From positions 23,154-87,153 of the forward strand of contig JAPLKA010000021.1 in assembly GCA_026388315.1 (NCBI GenBank): a DNA stretch of 64,000 nt, read 5' to 3'. Below are positions 50,563 through 59,500 of the stretch, one piece after another. Both the position numbers and the translations under genes were made by a program. Every line of letters starts with the position of its first letter. Within the stretch, counting starts at the first letter, position 1. The stretch comes from Pseudomonadota bacterium (GTDB taxonomy: Bacteria > Desulfobacterota > Syntrophorhabdia > Syntrophorhabdales > Syntrophorhabdaceae). The notes beneath the pieces were generated by a model. It did no database searches, had not been told where the DNA came from, and worked only from the letters and a program-made list of their open reading frames with translations.

Positions 50563-52665
50563 CTAACCTTCCTGCTGTTCATAGAGATGCCGGTAATATC
50601 CCTTTTTTGCCATAAGTTCATCGTGGTTGCCCATCTCAACAACCTTCCCGCTGTCGAGGGCCACGATGAGATCACAGTCCTTTACCGTGGAGAGCCTGTG
50701 TGCCACCATGAACATGGTTCGCCCTGCCTTGATTTTACTGATATTCTGCTGGATAATCTTCTCCGATTCATAATCAAGGGACGATGTGGCTTCATCAAAA
50801 ATGATGATCCTCGGGTTTGTAATAATGGCCCTGGCAATGGCTATCCGCTGTTTCTGCCCGCCCGATAGTGTCGAGCCGCGCTCTCCCACGAGCGTGTCGT
50901 ATCCCTGTGGCAATTTTGCGATAAATTGATGGGCGCCTGCTACCGATGCCGCTTCAATGATATGCTCCATGGGGGCATCCGGCCTCGGCAGCGCAATATT
51001 CTCCCTGATAGTTCCACTGAACAGATAATCCTCCTGGAGCACAACGCCGATATTGAGGCGCAGCCACACAGGATTTAAATGCCTGATGTCAATATCGTCC
51101 ATATAGATGGCCCCTTCGCTATTAAGATAGAGCCTGTCGATTAATTTTGTGATCGTGCTTTTGCCTGATCCGCTCCTTCCCACCAGCCCCACACTCATCC
51201 CCTGCCTTACCGTAAAGCTCACATTCTCAAGGGCATTGGGCGCATCCATGGCATATCTGAAAGACACGTTCTCAAACCGTATTGCACCCTGAAGGGACGG
51301 GAGCGTAATATCCTTTCCCGACCGCAGTTCTACGGGATTGTTGAGTATATCCCCAATCCGGTCCACCGACAGGAGCGCCTGCTGGAATTCATTCCAGAGG
51401 TTCACAAGCCTCAGAAAGGGCCCTGTGAACTGCCCCGCAAACATCTGAAAGGCAATTAACTGGCCAATGGTAAGTTGATTGCCGATGACAAGTTTCACCC
51501 CGAGATAAAGTACTGTTATCGTCATCAGCCTCTGGAATGTGCCCGAGAATGCGCCTGCTAAAGTGGACATATTTGACAGCTTGAAACTCGAATTGACGTA
51601 CTTGCTCAGGTTTTCTTCCCATTTCTTCTGCATCGACCCTTCCAGCGCAAGAGACTTTACCGTCTGTATGCCTGTCACCGACTCAACGAGATAGGAATTG
51701 GATTGGGCCGCCATCTGGAACTTATATTCAAGCCTCCGCCTCAATTCTGGCGTGACAGTAACGTAGAGAGTTCCCACAACGCATACAAAAGCAATAAAAA
51801 CAAGGGTCAACGTGACGCTGTAGAGAAACATGACGACCACAAACACAAGGGAGAAGAAGAGGTCGATGATCACGGAGACAGATTTGTTCGTAATGAATTC
51901 CCTGATATTATCGAGTTCCCTCACCCGTGCTACAATGTTGCCCACCTTCCTCGATTCGAAATAGACAAAGGGGAGCGAAAAGAGGTGTTTAAACAGCTTT
52001 GCCCCCAGCTTTGCATCGATCTTGTTGGCCGTGTGGATGAAGATATAATTCCGTGACATATTCAGGAGAAATTCAAAAATGGCAACAGCGATGAAGGCAA
52101 CGGCAAGGACATCCAGGGTGGTCATACTCCGGTGGACGATCACCTTGTCGAGGATCACCTGCGTAAAAAGCGGGGTTACAAGCCCGAAAAGCTGGACAAC
52201 AAAGGAGCCGGTAAAAACCTCGCCTATGACGTTCTTGTAATGGAGAATCTCGTTGTAAAACCACCGGAACCCGAATGCTGCCTGGCTGGAGATCATCATG
52301 TGCTTGAATACTACATACTCCCCGCTCGACAGGGAATCAAGCTCATCGGTTGTGATCGCCTTTGCGGCCATCTCTTTCGGCAAGAATACAAGGGTTTTCC
52401 CATCCTCATGATTTGTCTTGAGGAGTACGCCGAAGGTTTCGTCCTTGAATAACACGATGGCAGGAGCCGGATATTTCTCAAGCAGTTCAACAGGGCCCAT
52501 CCTTTTTATCCGCGCCTTGAACCCAAGATTCTTAGCAATGAGGAGGAGCTGTTCTTTGGGGATCTCTCCGTCGGTAATGCCGTATTCTCTCGTCACTGTC
52601 CGCAAATCCACGTTAATCTGGTTTATCCTGGCTATAAGTTCAAGGCACACGAGTGCAGTCTGCAT
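50563..52665 (-). CDS. Type I secretion ABC transporter (RTX type)
   Basis: The 700 residues comprise a C39-like domain without catalytic Cys-His (about 1-130, as in HlyB/RtxB), six membrane helices (about 150-440) and a nucleotide-binding domain. That last part has Walker A VGLVGRSGSGKSTITKLIDR, signature GSTLSGGQKQRIAIARAI, Walker B IIIFDEATSSLD and the H-loop MVAHRLST. The inactive peptidase domain points to unprocessed RTX-like substrates. Downstream of tolC and upstream of hlyD on the same strand. Confidence 0.94.
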   Translation of the reverse strand: MQTALVCLELIARINQINVDLRTVTREYGITDGEIPKEQLLLIAKNLGFKARIKRMGPVELLEKYPAPAIVLFKDETFGVLLKTNHEDGKTLVFLPKEMAAKAITTDELDSLSSGEYVVFKHMMISSQAAFGFRWFYNEILHYKNVIGEVFTGSFVVQLFGLVTPLFTQVILDKVIVHRSMTTLDVLAVAFIAVAIFEFLLNMSRNYIFIHTANKIDAKLGAKLFKHLFSLPFVYFESRKVGNIVARVRELDNIREFITNKSVSVIIDLFFSLVFVVVMFLYSVTLTLVFIAFVCVVGTLYVTVTPELRRRLEYKFQMAAQSNSYLVESVTGIQTVKSLALEGSMQKKWEENLSKYVNSSFKLSNMSTLAGAFSGTFQRLMTITVLYLGVKLVIGNQLTIGQLIAFQMFAGQFTGPFLRLVNLWNEFQQALLSVDRIGDILNNPVELRSGKDITLPSLQGAIRFENVSFRYAMDAPNALENVSFTVRQGMSVGLVGRSGSGKSTITKLIDRLYLNSEGAIYMDDIDIRHLNPVWLRLNIGVVLQEDYLFSGTIRENIALPRPDAPMEHIIEAASVAGAHQFIAKLPQGYDTLVGERGSTLSGGQKQRIAIARAIITNPRIIIFDEATSSLDYESEKIIQQNISKIKAGRTMFMVAHRLSTVKDCDLIVALDSGKVVEMGNHDELMAKKGYYRHLYEQQEG

Positions 52666-54032
52666 CAGCGCACTTCCTCCGCGAGTATATTGAGTTCCTT
52701 AACGGCAGACACCCTTGTAACAATCGCCTTTGCCAGCTCAAACCTCTGGTTCACCAGCTCCGCCTTCCGGTTGAGGAAATCCACCCACTCTGTCACCTTC
52801 TGTTCCACAAGTCTCTCAGACATGGACAGGTTTGCCTGAACCTTCGTCACCATCTCTTTCTGATTTTCGATGCCGCCGGTATAGGTGCGCCTCGCTTCAT
52901 CCGTTTTGTTATACCTGCTTGTAAGCTCAGCGAGCTTTTTATTCTTTTCGGTCTTCAGCCTTTCAATTTCAAGGGTCGCCTTTTCCATGTCCGCAGTGGT
53001 CTTAAAACCTTCAAACAGAGGCCATGTGGCAGAGATGCCCACAAAGTAATTCCTCGGCTTGATAGACGTCACTGCGTCGCCATACCGGTTCAGGTCGCTC
53101 CCGTAAAGCATATAGCTCGAATAGAGCCCGAATTGCGGCAGCTGGTCATTTTTCAATACTTCCAGTTCCGCCTTCTTCTTTTCGATCTCAAGATTATATA
53201 TCTTCGCCTCAGGGGATTTTTCCGCATTAAAATCGCCGCGAAAATCTTCATCGTAACCGGCGAAATCTGAAACAAAAAGACCTTCTGCATCATACTTATC
53301 CCCCGTGTAAAAGGAAATATCCTGGAGGAGCGTTTTCACCTTCAGCTTCAGGTTTTCAATGGCATCAACCGTTTTGACAACCTTTAAGGCCTCATCAACC
53401 ATTTCCAGTTTCGATATGGTGCCAGCATTAAAGAGCCGCTCCTTCGTCAGTGAAAGCTCCTTGTAAAGTGCAAGCAGTTCCTTCTTTGATTCAAACTCCT
53501 TGAAGCTGATCAGCATATCGGAATAAAGACTCAGGACTTTGAGCTTTATATCTCTTATAGACTGGTTGTGGATTGTCCTTTTAACATCCACATCCTTGTT
53601 GGCGATAAGCACCTTTTTGCCGGTTGAACCGAAATCGAAAAGGTTATACGATGCGGCAACAGAAAGCAGGCTCTGGTACATGGTATTCTCAACAACAACC
53701 GTGTTCCCTACTGCAGTCACCTGCTGGGCAGTGCCACCTGTCAAGTCCTTCACATATTCAGAATTCCATTTCGCGCTCAGCGTAGGATAGTACAGGGAAT
53801 ATGCCTTCTTCCTGGCCGATGTGCTGATTTGAATGTCGAGCCCGGAAATCCTCACATCATGGGCGTTCTTCAAGGCCTCCTCCACCACGCTCTCGAAATC
53901 CAGTGTTTGGGCCGGGAGCGCTGGCTGAGGGAACACTATTAACAATGATAGGGCGTATAGCGTACAGCGAGAAATAGCGGATAGCGTATAGCGGATAGCG
54001 TATAGAAGGGGTCTTATCATGATCGATCTCAC
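52665..54032 (-). CDS. TolC family outer membrane protein
   Basis: The 455 residues contain two TolC repeats of long helices and beta strands (DFESVVEEALKNAHDVRISG, SLYSDMLISFKEFESKKEL, YFVGISATWPLFEGFKTTAD). The signal peptide includes PLLYAIRYTLSAISRCTLYA, LSLLIVFPQPALPAQ; most of its hydrophobic part is encoded by spacer repeat words (CTATACGCTATCCG) at 53950-54006. The start is GTG 54032 or ATG 54020. The stop overlaps the ABC gene start. Confidence 0.92.
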   Translation of the reverse strand: MRSIMIRPLLYAIRYTLSAISRCTLYALSLLIVFPQPALPAQTLDFESVVEEALKNAHDVRISGLDIQISTSARKKAYSLYYPTLSAKWNSEYVKDLTGGTAQQVTAVGNTVVVENTMYQSLLSVAASYNLFDFGSTGKKVLIANKDVDVKRTIHNQSIRDIKLKVLSLYSDMLISFKEFESKKELLALYKELSLTKERLFNAGTISKLEMVDEALKVVKTVDAIENLKLKVKTLLQDISFYTGDKYDAEGLFVSDFAGYDEDFRGDFNAEKSPEAKIYNLEIEKKKAELEVLKNDQLPQFGLYSSYMLYGSDLNRYGDAVTSIKPRNYFVGISATWPLFEGFKTTADMEKATLEIERLKTEKNKKLAELTSRYNKTDEARRTYTGGIENQKEMVTKVQANLSMSERLVEQKVTEWVDFLNRKAELVNQRFELAKAIVTRVSAVKELNILAEEVR

Positions 54033-54057
54033 ATCCTTTACGACTGCTTTTGGTTTA

Positions 54058-54207
54058 TCATTGTGTAGAGCATGCCGCCCGCCTCATCTGCTGGGATAGG
54101 CCGTATATCTCACTGGCAGGGAATGACTTCGTAACAGTGTAGATTGCCCTGACCAATTGAAATGCTTTCTGCCAAACAATCAAGTCTTTAAAGCCTCTCG
54201 TTTTCAT
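54058..54207 (-). pseudogene. Truncated four-helix-bundle (23S rRNA-IVP) gene
   Basis: ATG 54205-54207 with AGAGGTGG starts MKTRGFKDLIVWQKAFQLVR, AIYTVTKSFPASEIYGLSQQ, MRRAACSTQ. The first 45 residues match four-helix-bundle proteins of about 120 residues, whose next segment is normally VSIPSNIAEG. The gene stops after MRRAA, so about 60 percent is missing. It is embedded in spacer repeats. Confidence 0.7.
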
Positions 54208-54209
54208 TG

Positions 54210-54375
54210 AACCACCTCTCTTATTAACGTATAGCGCATAGCGTATAGGGGAAAATAGATAGCATCCAATCCTGTTCTCCTTTTCTGCTGTTCTGTCTAA
54301 ACGCTCCACGCTATACGCTATACGCTCTACGCTATTCTCTGCTCTTCCTATCGGCTATCCGCTCTACGCTGTCCT
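54210..54375. repeat. Spacer with CGCTATACGCTATCCGCTC words
   Basis: Contains CGTATAGCGCATAGCGTATA near 54224 and CTCCACGCTATACGCTATAC near 54303, then CGGCTATCCGCTCTACGCTG. The same words occur at 53950-54006 and 62395-62690, within hlyD (50419-50465), and in both orientations. Confidence 0.7.
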
Positions 54376-56505
54376 TTACCTCACCACAAACTCCACCGAG
54401 TCAACGATGCGGTCCTCCCTGTCCACAATGCATAACTCATACTTGCCCCGTTCCGGTTTCCACAAAAACAAGTGATCGGAATGACCTGTCTTTGCCTTAT
54501 TCAGCACCCATTCATACCGGTGTGATTCAGGTTGAAATCTGAAGGGGACGCGCTGAAGTTCTTCCGGTATTTCAGGGTCAAGGGCAACGAGGGTCTCGTC
54601 TGCCGGGTATACAATCCCAGGTTTCTGGTGAAGCGTATTTATCCTGACCGGGTAACGAGGTTCGGTGTCTTTCAAGAAATACTCCTGCCGGGAGGGTTCG
54701 ATGTCATGGTGGTAGGAAAGCGTGGCTAACACAACACCTGAAGGCGGTTTCGGAGGAGTTGAAGGAATCGCGTCATGGAGGTAGTTCATAACTTCCAGCC
54801 ATACAGGCGCAGCGCCTGTTATGCCGCTCACGTTCCTCATGGGCTCTCCGGAGAAGTTCCCCACCCAGACACCGACAGTATATATATCCGAATATCCTAC
54901 ACACCAGTTATCCCGCATATCTTTGCTCGTTCCGGTCTTCACCGCCGTCCAGAACCGTGTTGACAGGGGGTTTTCAAGACCAAATGTGGCGCTTCGCGCC
55001 TCCCTGTCCGACAGGATGTGGGAGATGACAAAAGCCGTATCCGTGTTGAAAACCTTTGCCGGCTTTTTCGTCTTCCCGTCCATGGTCAATTTCGGTTCGC
55101 TCCACATCCCCTTGTTGGCCAGCGTTCTGTATGCGTTCACGAGTTCGAAAAGGGTAATGTCCGCTGAACCGAGGGCAATGGAATATCCGTAATATTCCGC
55201 CTCTTCGGTAAGACTTTCAAAACCGGTACGTTTAAGCCTCTCCACGAAGGGCACAAGCCCCACAAGAAGCAATGTCCTCACAGCAGGAACATTCAGCGAT
55301 GCAGAGAGGGCTGTTCTGACGCTCACGCTGCCCCTGAAGGTATTATCATAGTTTTGCGGGACATAGAGCCCGGTAGGGGTTGTAACATGGAGCGGCGAAT
55401 CTTCCAGGAGAGAGGCCGGGGTAAGGAGCCCCTTTTCAATGGCAAGCCCGTAGAGGAAGGGCTTCAGTGTTGAACCTGCCTGTCTTCTTGCCTGTATGCC
55501 ATCCACATGGGGAGCGCTTGATGAAGGGCCGCTGTTGCCGACATAGGCAAGGATCTCACCTGTTCTGTTATGAACTACCAGTACGGCGCCATCGGAGACA
55601 TTGCCTGTTTTCAATTGTGCCAGATAGTGTCGTAATGTCTCACTTACGTACCGCTGCAGTTTTCCATCGATTGTTGATACAATCTTTCCCTTCTCGCCCT
55701 TGAGCAGTCTGTAAGCGACATGAGGGGCAAGGGAAGCGACGGGCTTTATGGAATACATCTCTGCAAAGCGGTTCTCAGTGGACTCACATACCGTCCCCTT
55801 TGATGACTTCTCATAGGCACAGGCCTTTTTGATCACACTGTGCATGGGGGCATTGGGTGAGGTAATCAAAGCGGCGAGTATGAATGATTCCTCGTCATTG
55901 AGACCGCCCGGTTCCTTGTGAAAAAGACCCCGTGATGCGGCAGTGATGCCCTGAAGCTCTCCCCTGTAGGAAATCAGATTGATGTAAGCTTCGAGTATCT
56001 GTTCCTTTGACCACTGTTTTTCTATGGCGATGGCAGCACATATCTGCTGCCATTTCTGCCTGATCCCCCGTCTGGCGCCCTTGGGCTTCAACCGCTTATC
56101 AAGGGCGGCTGCAAGCTGCATGGTAATAGTGCTTGCACCCCTCAATCTTTTTGGTCCGAGGTTTTTCAGCACCGAGGCGCCCATGGCAAACCAGTCTACG
56201 CCATGGTGTTGGTAAAAACGCTTGTCTTCGACGAAGAGTACCGCCCCGGTGAAGGCCGGCGATACGCTGTTCAGGGAGGCCCACTCAAGTCGTCTGCCCT
56301 TTTCATCAACCCTTATCTGATGGATTACCTCGCCATGTCTGTCGAGGAGCAATGCATCGGATTGCTCGTAGGAATGCTTCACTGTTTCATACGAAGGCGG
56401 CCTTTGAGATCCTGCACCCTTTGCAAGCAAGAGCGCTCCCGCGACCATGATAACCGCCAGGCAAATCCCCGACCACAATACACCTTTCAACCACATAGTT
56501 TTCAA
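54376..56505 (-). CDS. pbpC: Penicillin-binding protein 1C
   Basis: The 709 residues have an N-terminal membrane helix, a glycosyltransferase 51 domain (VEDKRFYQHHGVDWFAMGAS, RGASTITMQLAAALDK), a transpeptidase domain with AGSTLKPFLYG (SxxK), SLNVP (SxN) and KTGTSKD (KTG), and a C-terminal BiPBP_C domain. It makes peptidoglycan, possibly in repair. It overlaps the alpha-2-macroglobulin stop by four bases; the pair pbpC/yfhM is known from E. coli. Confidence 0.95.
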   Translation of the reverse strand: MKTMWLKGVLWSGICLAVIMVAGALLLAKGAGSQRPPSYETVKHSYEQSDALLLDRHGEVIHQIRVDEKGRRLEWASLNSVSPAFTGAVLFVEDKRFYQHHGVDWFAMGASVLKNLGPKRLRGASTITMQLAAALDKRLKPKGARRGIRQKWQQICAAIAIEKQWSKEQILEAYINLISYRGELQGITAASRGLFHKEPGGLNDEESFILAALITSPNAPMHSVIKKACAYEKSSKGTVCESTENRFAEMYSIKPVASLAPHVAYRLLKGEKGKIVSTIDGKLQRYVSETLRHYLAQLKTGNVSDGAVLVVHNRTGEILAYVGNSGPSSSAPHVDGIQARRQAGSTLKPFLYGLAIEKGLLTPASLLEDSPLHVTTPTGLYVPQNYDNTFRGSVSVRTALSASLNVPAVRTLLLVGLVPFVERLKRTGFESLTEEAEYYGYSIALGSADITLFELVNAYRTLANKGMWSEPKLTMDGKTKKPAKVFNTDTAFVISHILSDREARSATFGLENPLSTRFWTAVKTGTSKDMRDNWCVGYSDIYTVGVWVGNFSGEPMRNVSGITGAAPVWLEVMNYLHDAIPSTPPKPPSGVVLATLSYHHDIEPSRQEYFLKDTEPRYPVRINTLHQKPGIVYPADETLVALDPEIPEELQRVPFRFQPESHRYEWVLNKAKTGHSDHLFLWKPERGKYELCIVDREDRIVDSVEFVVR

Positions 56506-59500
56506 GGTTTGATCTCAACTCTTTTGTTCGGAATCTCACCGAACATCTCCGGCGAATAGAGGGCTTCAACCCTCGTTTCCGGAAGCTGGAAAAGGCCTTC
56601 ATTGTTAAGCCTCAGCGTATATTCAACGGTCCATTTCCCCTTGGGCACAAATTCGTAGTAGACCCTGAGAGCTTCAAATGTGCGTTCACGGAATGCCTCC
56701 CAGGTACGTCCCATTCTACCGGCCTCGCTGCCTGTCAATATGGCCGAATCCCTGCCAAGCCCGCTTCCAAGGATCATGGAACCTGCCGGGATAGGATCGC
56801 TTACAACAACCCAGGTCATATCGGACTGCGCTTCAATTTCAAGATTCACACGCACCACATCGCCCCTGCTCCAGACCCCTTTGTCCTTCCGGTCCACTGC
56901 CGTTAAAGTCTTTTTGATCCTATATCCGCTGGAAAAAGGCTCCTTCAAGGGAATTGCGGCCATACTCCGGACTGTTGCCCAGGGGGCTCCGGTGCCTTTC
57001 TGGGTAACATTCAGCGTCTCTCTGCCCTTGGGCCAGGCAAACGATATATCTGCCCTTCCCCGCTGCGACTTGCCCCAGTCTGTCACTTCCGTTTGTTTGC
57101 CGAGGGTTGCGATAGTTGTCCCGGTTACCGGCACCGACTCATAGATCTTTGAGAATTTCTCTGTGGCAAGCACTCCCCACGCATTGGCAAGCGTCGTGTC
57201 CCAATGACCTTTTTTCATGCGTCCCAGTGAGCCCCTTGCGACCCGTGGTATATCTTCCTTCCAGTCATCCAGTGCAATGGCGGTAAGCAGTATCTTTGCC
57301 GCATTCAGATCGGGAGTTGTCATGAGCCACCACAAGTTGTCCTTGTCCTCGGTGGAAAATCCCATGGTTGTCCCCTGGAGGTTGAGCCTCGAACGGAGTA
57401 TCTGGACTGCCTCTTTCAGCTTTCTCTTCTGGTCGGGTATATCGCCTGTCCTCATAAGGACATTTGTCCAGTCCAACACAGCAGAAGTGGGCCACAGGTT
57501 TGGTTCAATCGTTATGGATGCAAGGAGCTTGCTGTCGGCCAGCCCGTATCGTGAAAGGGCCTCTACGGCTGCCATCTTTCTGATAGAGAGATCGGCTGTG
57601 GGCAGTGAGGACCAGCGTATCACCCTCCCTTCTACAAAACCTTTCAGCCCCTCCGTCATGCGCTCTCTCAAATCGTCAGGAATGGCATATCCCGACTCAT
57701 GGCTGACAGAAAGCATATAGGACGTCAATATGTCGCTTCCATACAGCATCAGAGGAAAAAATTTGGCAAGGCCGTCCGAATCGAGGTATGCAGGCAATTC
57801 TGCCGTGATGCCCGCCCACGCCTCTTTGTCCCTGAGTGCAACGGCCCTGGACGTCTTCTGTTCAAGACAGGTGTAAGGGTATTCCTTCATGTATTCCCTG
57901 ACCCCGTTTAACCCTTCCGAAAGTTTGGGCCTCAGGAGAAGATTGACGCCGCCTCTGCCCGGTACGGCATCGTCAGGCTTTTCAACTGTCACCTGAAACA
58001 CATCCTTAACCTGGGTCAGCGTAGCCTGGAAAGTCCTCACGGGAATCGCCTTTATCACCTTCTGCGAGACCTTAATCCTGTCATAAGCATTGCCGCCCGC
58101 TTCTTTTGCCGCCGTCTCGTATTCGAGTTTTTCCGGTCCATAGGGGACCGTTATACCCCACTTGAACTCCTTTGCTTCGCCAGCTTTGATCGTTTCCTTC
58201 ACGGGCTGCATCTCTTTTTTCTCTTTTCCGTCGTACACGCTCATCGTTGCCTCAACAACCATATCCCTCAGGGATGTGTTTCTCACCGTCGTTCCTGCAG
58301 TAAATTTGTCTCCTTCCCGCACCAATGGCGGAATTCCTGAAAATATCGACAAATCCTGGGTAGTCCTGATACTCTCGCTGCCGGCGCCGAAAAGACCGCT
58401 GCCGCCTCCGCCGGTGCCTGTGCTTCCGCCGTTGGCTACGGCCACAATCCTGAAAGAGGTAAGAGAATCGTTAAGGGGGAAGCTTATTGATGCCTCGCCC
58501 TTTTCGTTGAGAACAACCGTGGCTTTCCAGTACACAAGACTGTCAAAAAGCTCTCTCGTAAGGTGACGCCCTCCGCCTCCACCGTGAGGTAAGGCTTTGC
58601 GGCCAAAATGTCTCTTCCCTACTACCATCATCTGAGCCGTAGACGTCTGCACTTCATAGGGTCTTCTTCCCATCATGGCCTCAAGGAGCTTCCAACTGTC
58701 GTTAGGTTTGAGTTCAAGGAGTCCTTCATCCACAACAGCCACGGTAACCTCGCTTCCCTTGGGCGGCGCATTCCCGTAAGCAGTCAAAACCGTTATTTTC
58801 GCATTCACCTCTTCGCGGACCTTATATATCTTTTTGGACGGAGCAACCTTCACCTTCAGTTCATGGGGCTTCCATCCCACTTTGATTTCAGATATGCCGA
58901 GCTTGTAAGCGGGTTTGCCCGGATCAAAGAAGGCCGTCGGTTTCGTGCCCGCCACCCTGCCCCTTACCACAAGGGCCGATACAAATATATTGGGGGAATA
59001 ATTTCTTTTAACAGGCACTTCTATAACAGGGTTCTTCCTGGAGAGTTTTCTCACAAACACATCCATGACGCCCTCCCGCTCAACGGTGACAAGGGCAGTG
59101 CCCGTCTGAAAAGGCATTTTCACCTGAAACTTTGCCGTTTCACCGGCCTCATACTGTTTCTTGTCCGGGATGAGGTCCATGCGGTCATCGTTTCGTGCTT
59201 CAAACCAGTCGTCATGCTTACCTGCGATCCACATATCGTAGTGAACAGCGGAAAGGTTGCCTGCATTGTCCGTAGTTTCGGCCTGAAGGATAATGGTTCC
59301 CTTCATGGGCGGTTTCCCCTCGCAGGTCAGGATACCTTTGCTGTCCGTCTTCCCGCTGCAGTGTGCCCCTATCTTTTTGATCTCCGTCAGGTTTTCATAA
59401 GCATAAAACCCTCCGGTTACACGCCGTCTGTGGGAATAGTTCTTTCTTTCAAAGATGTTTACTGTGATTGGTGCGCCGGGTACCGGATTGCCCTTCAGGT

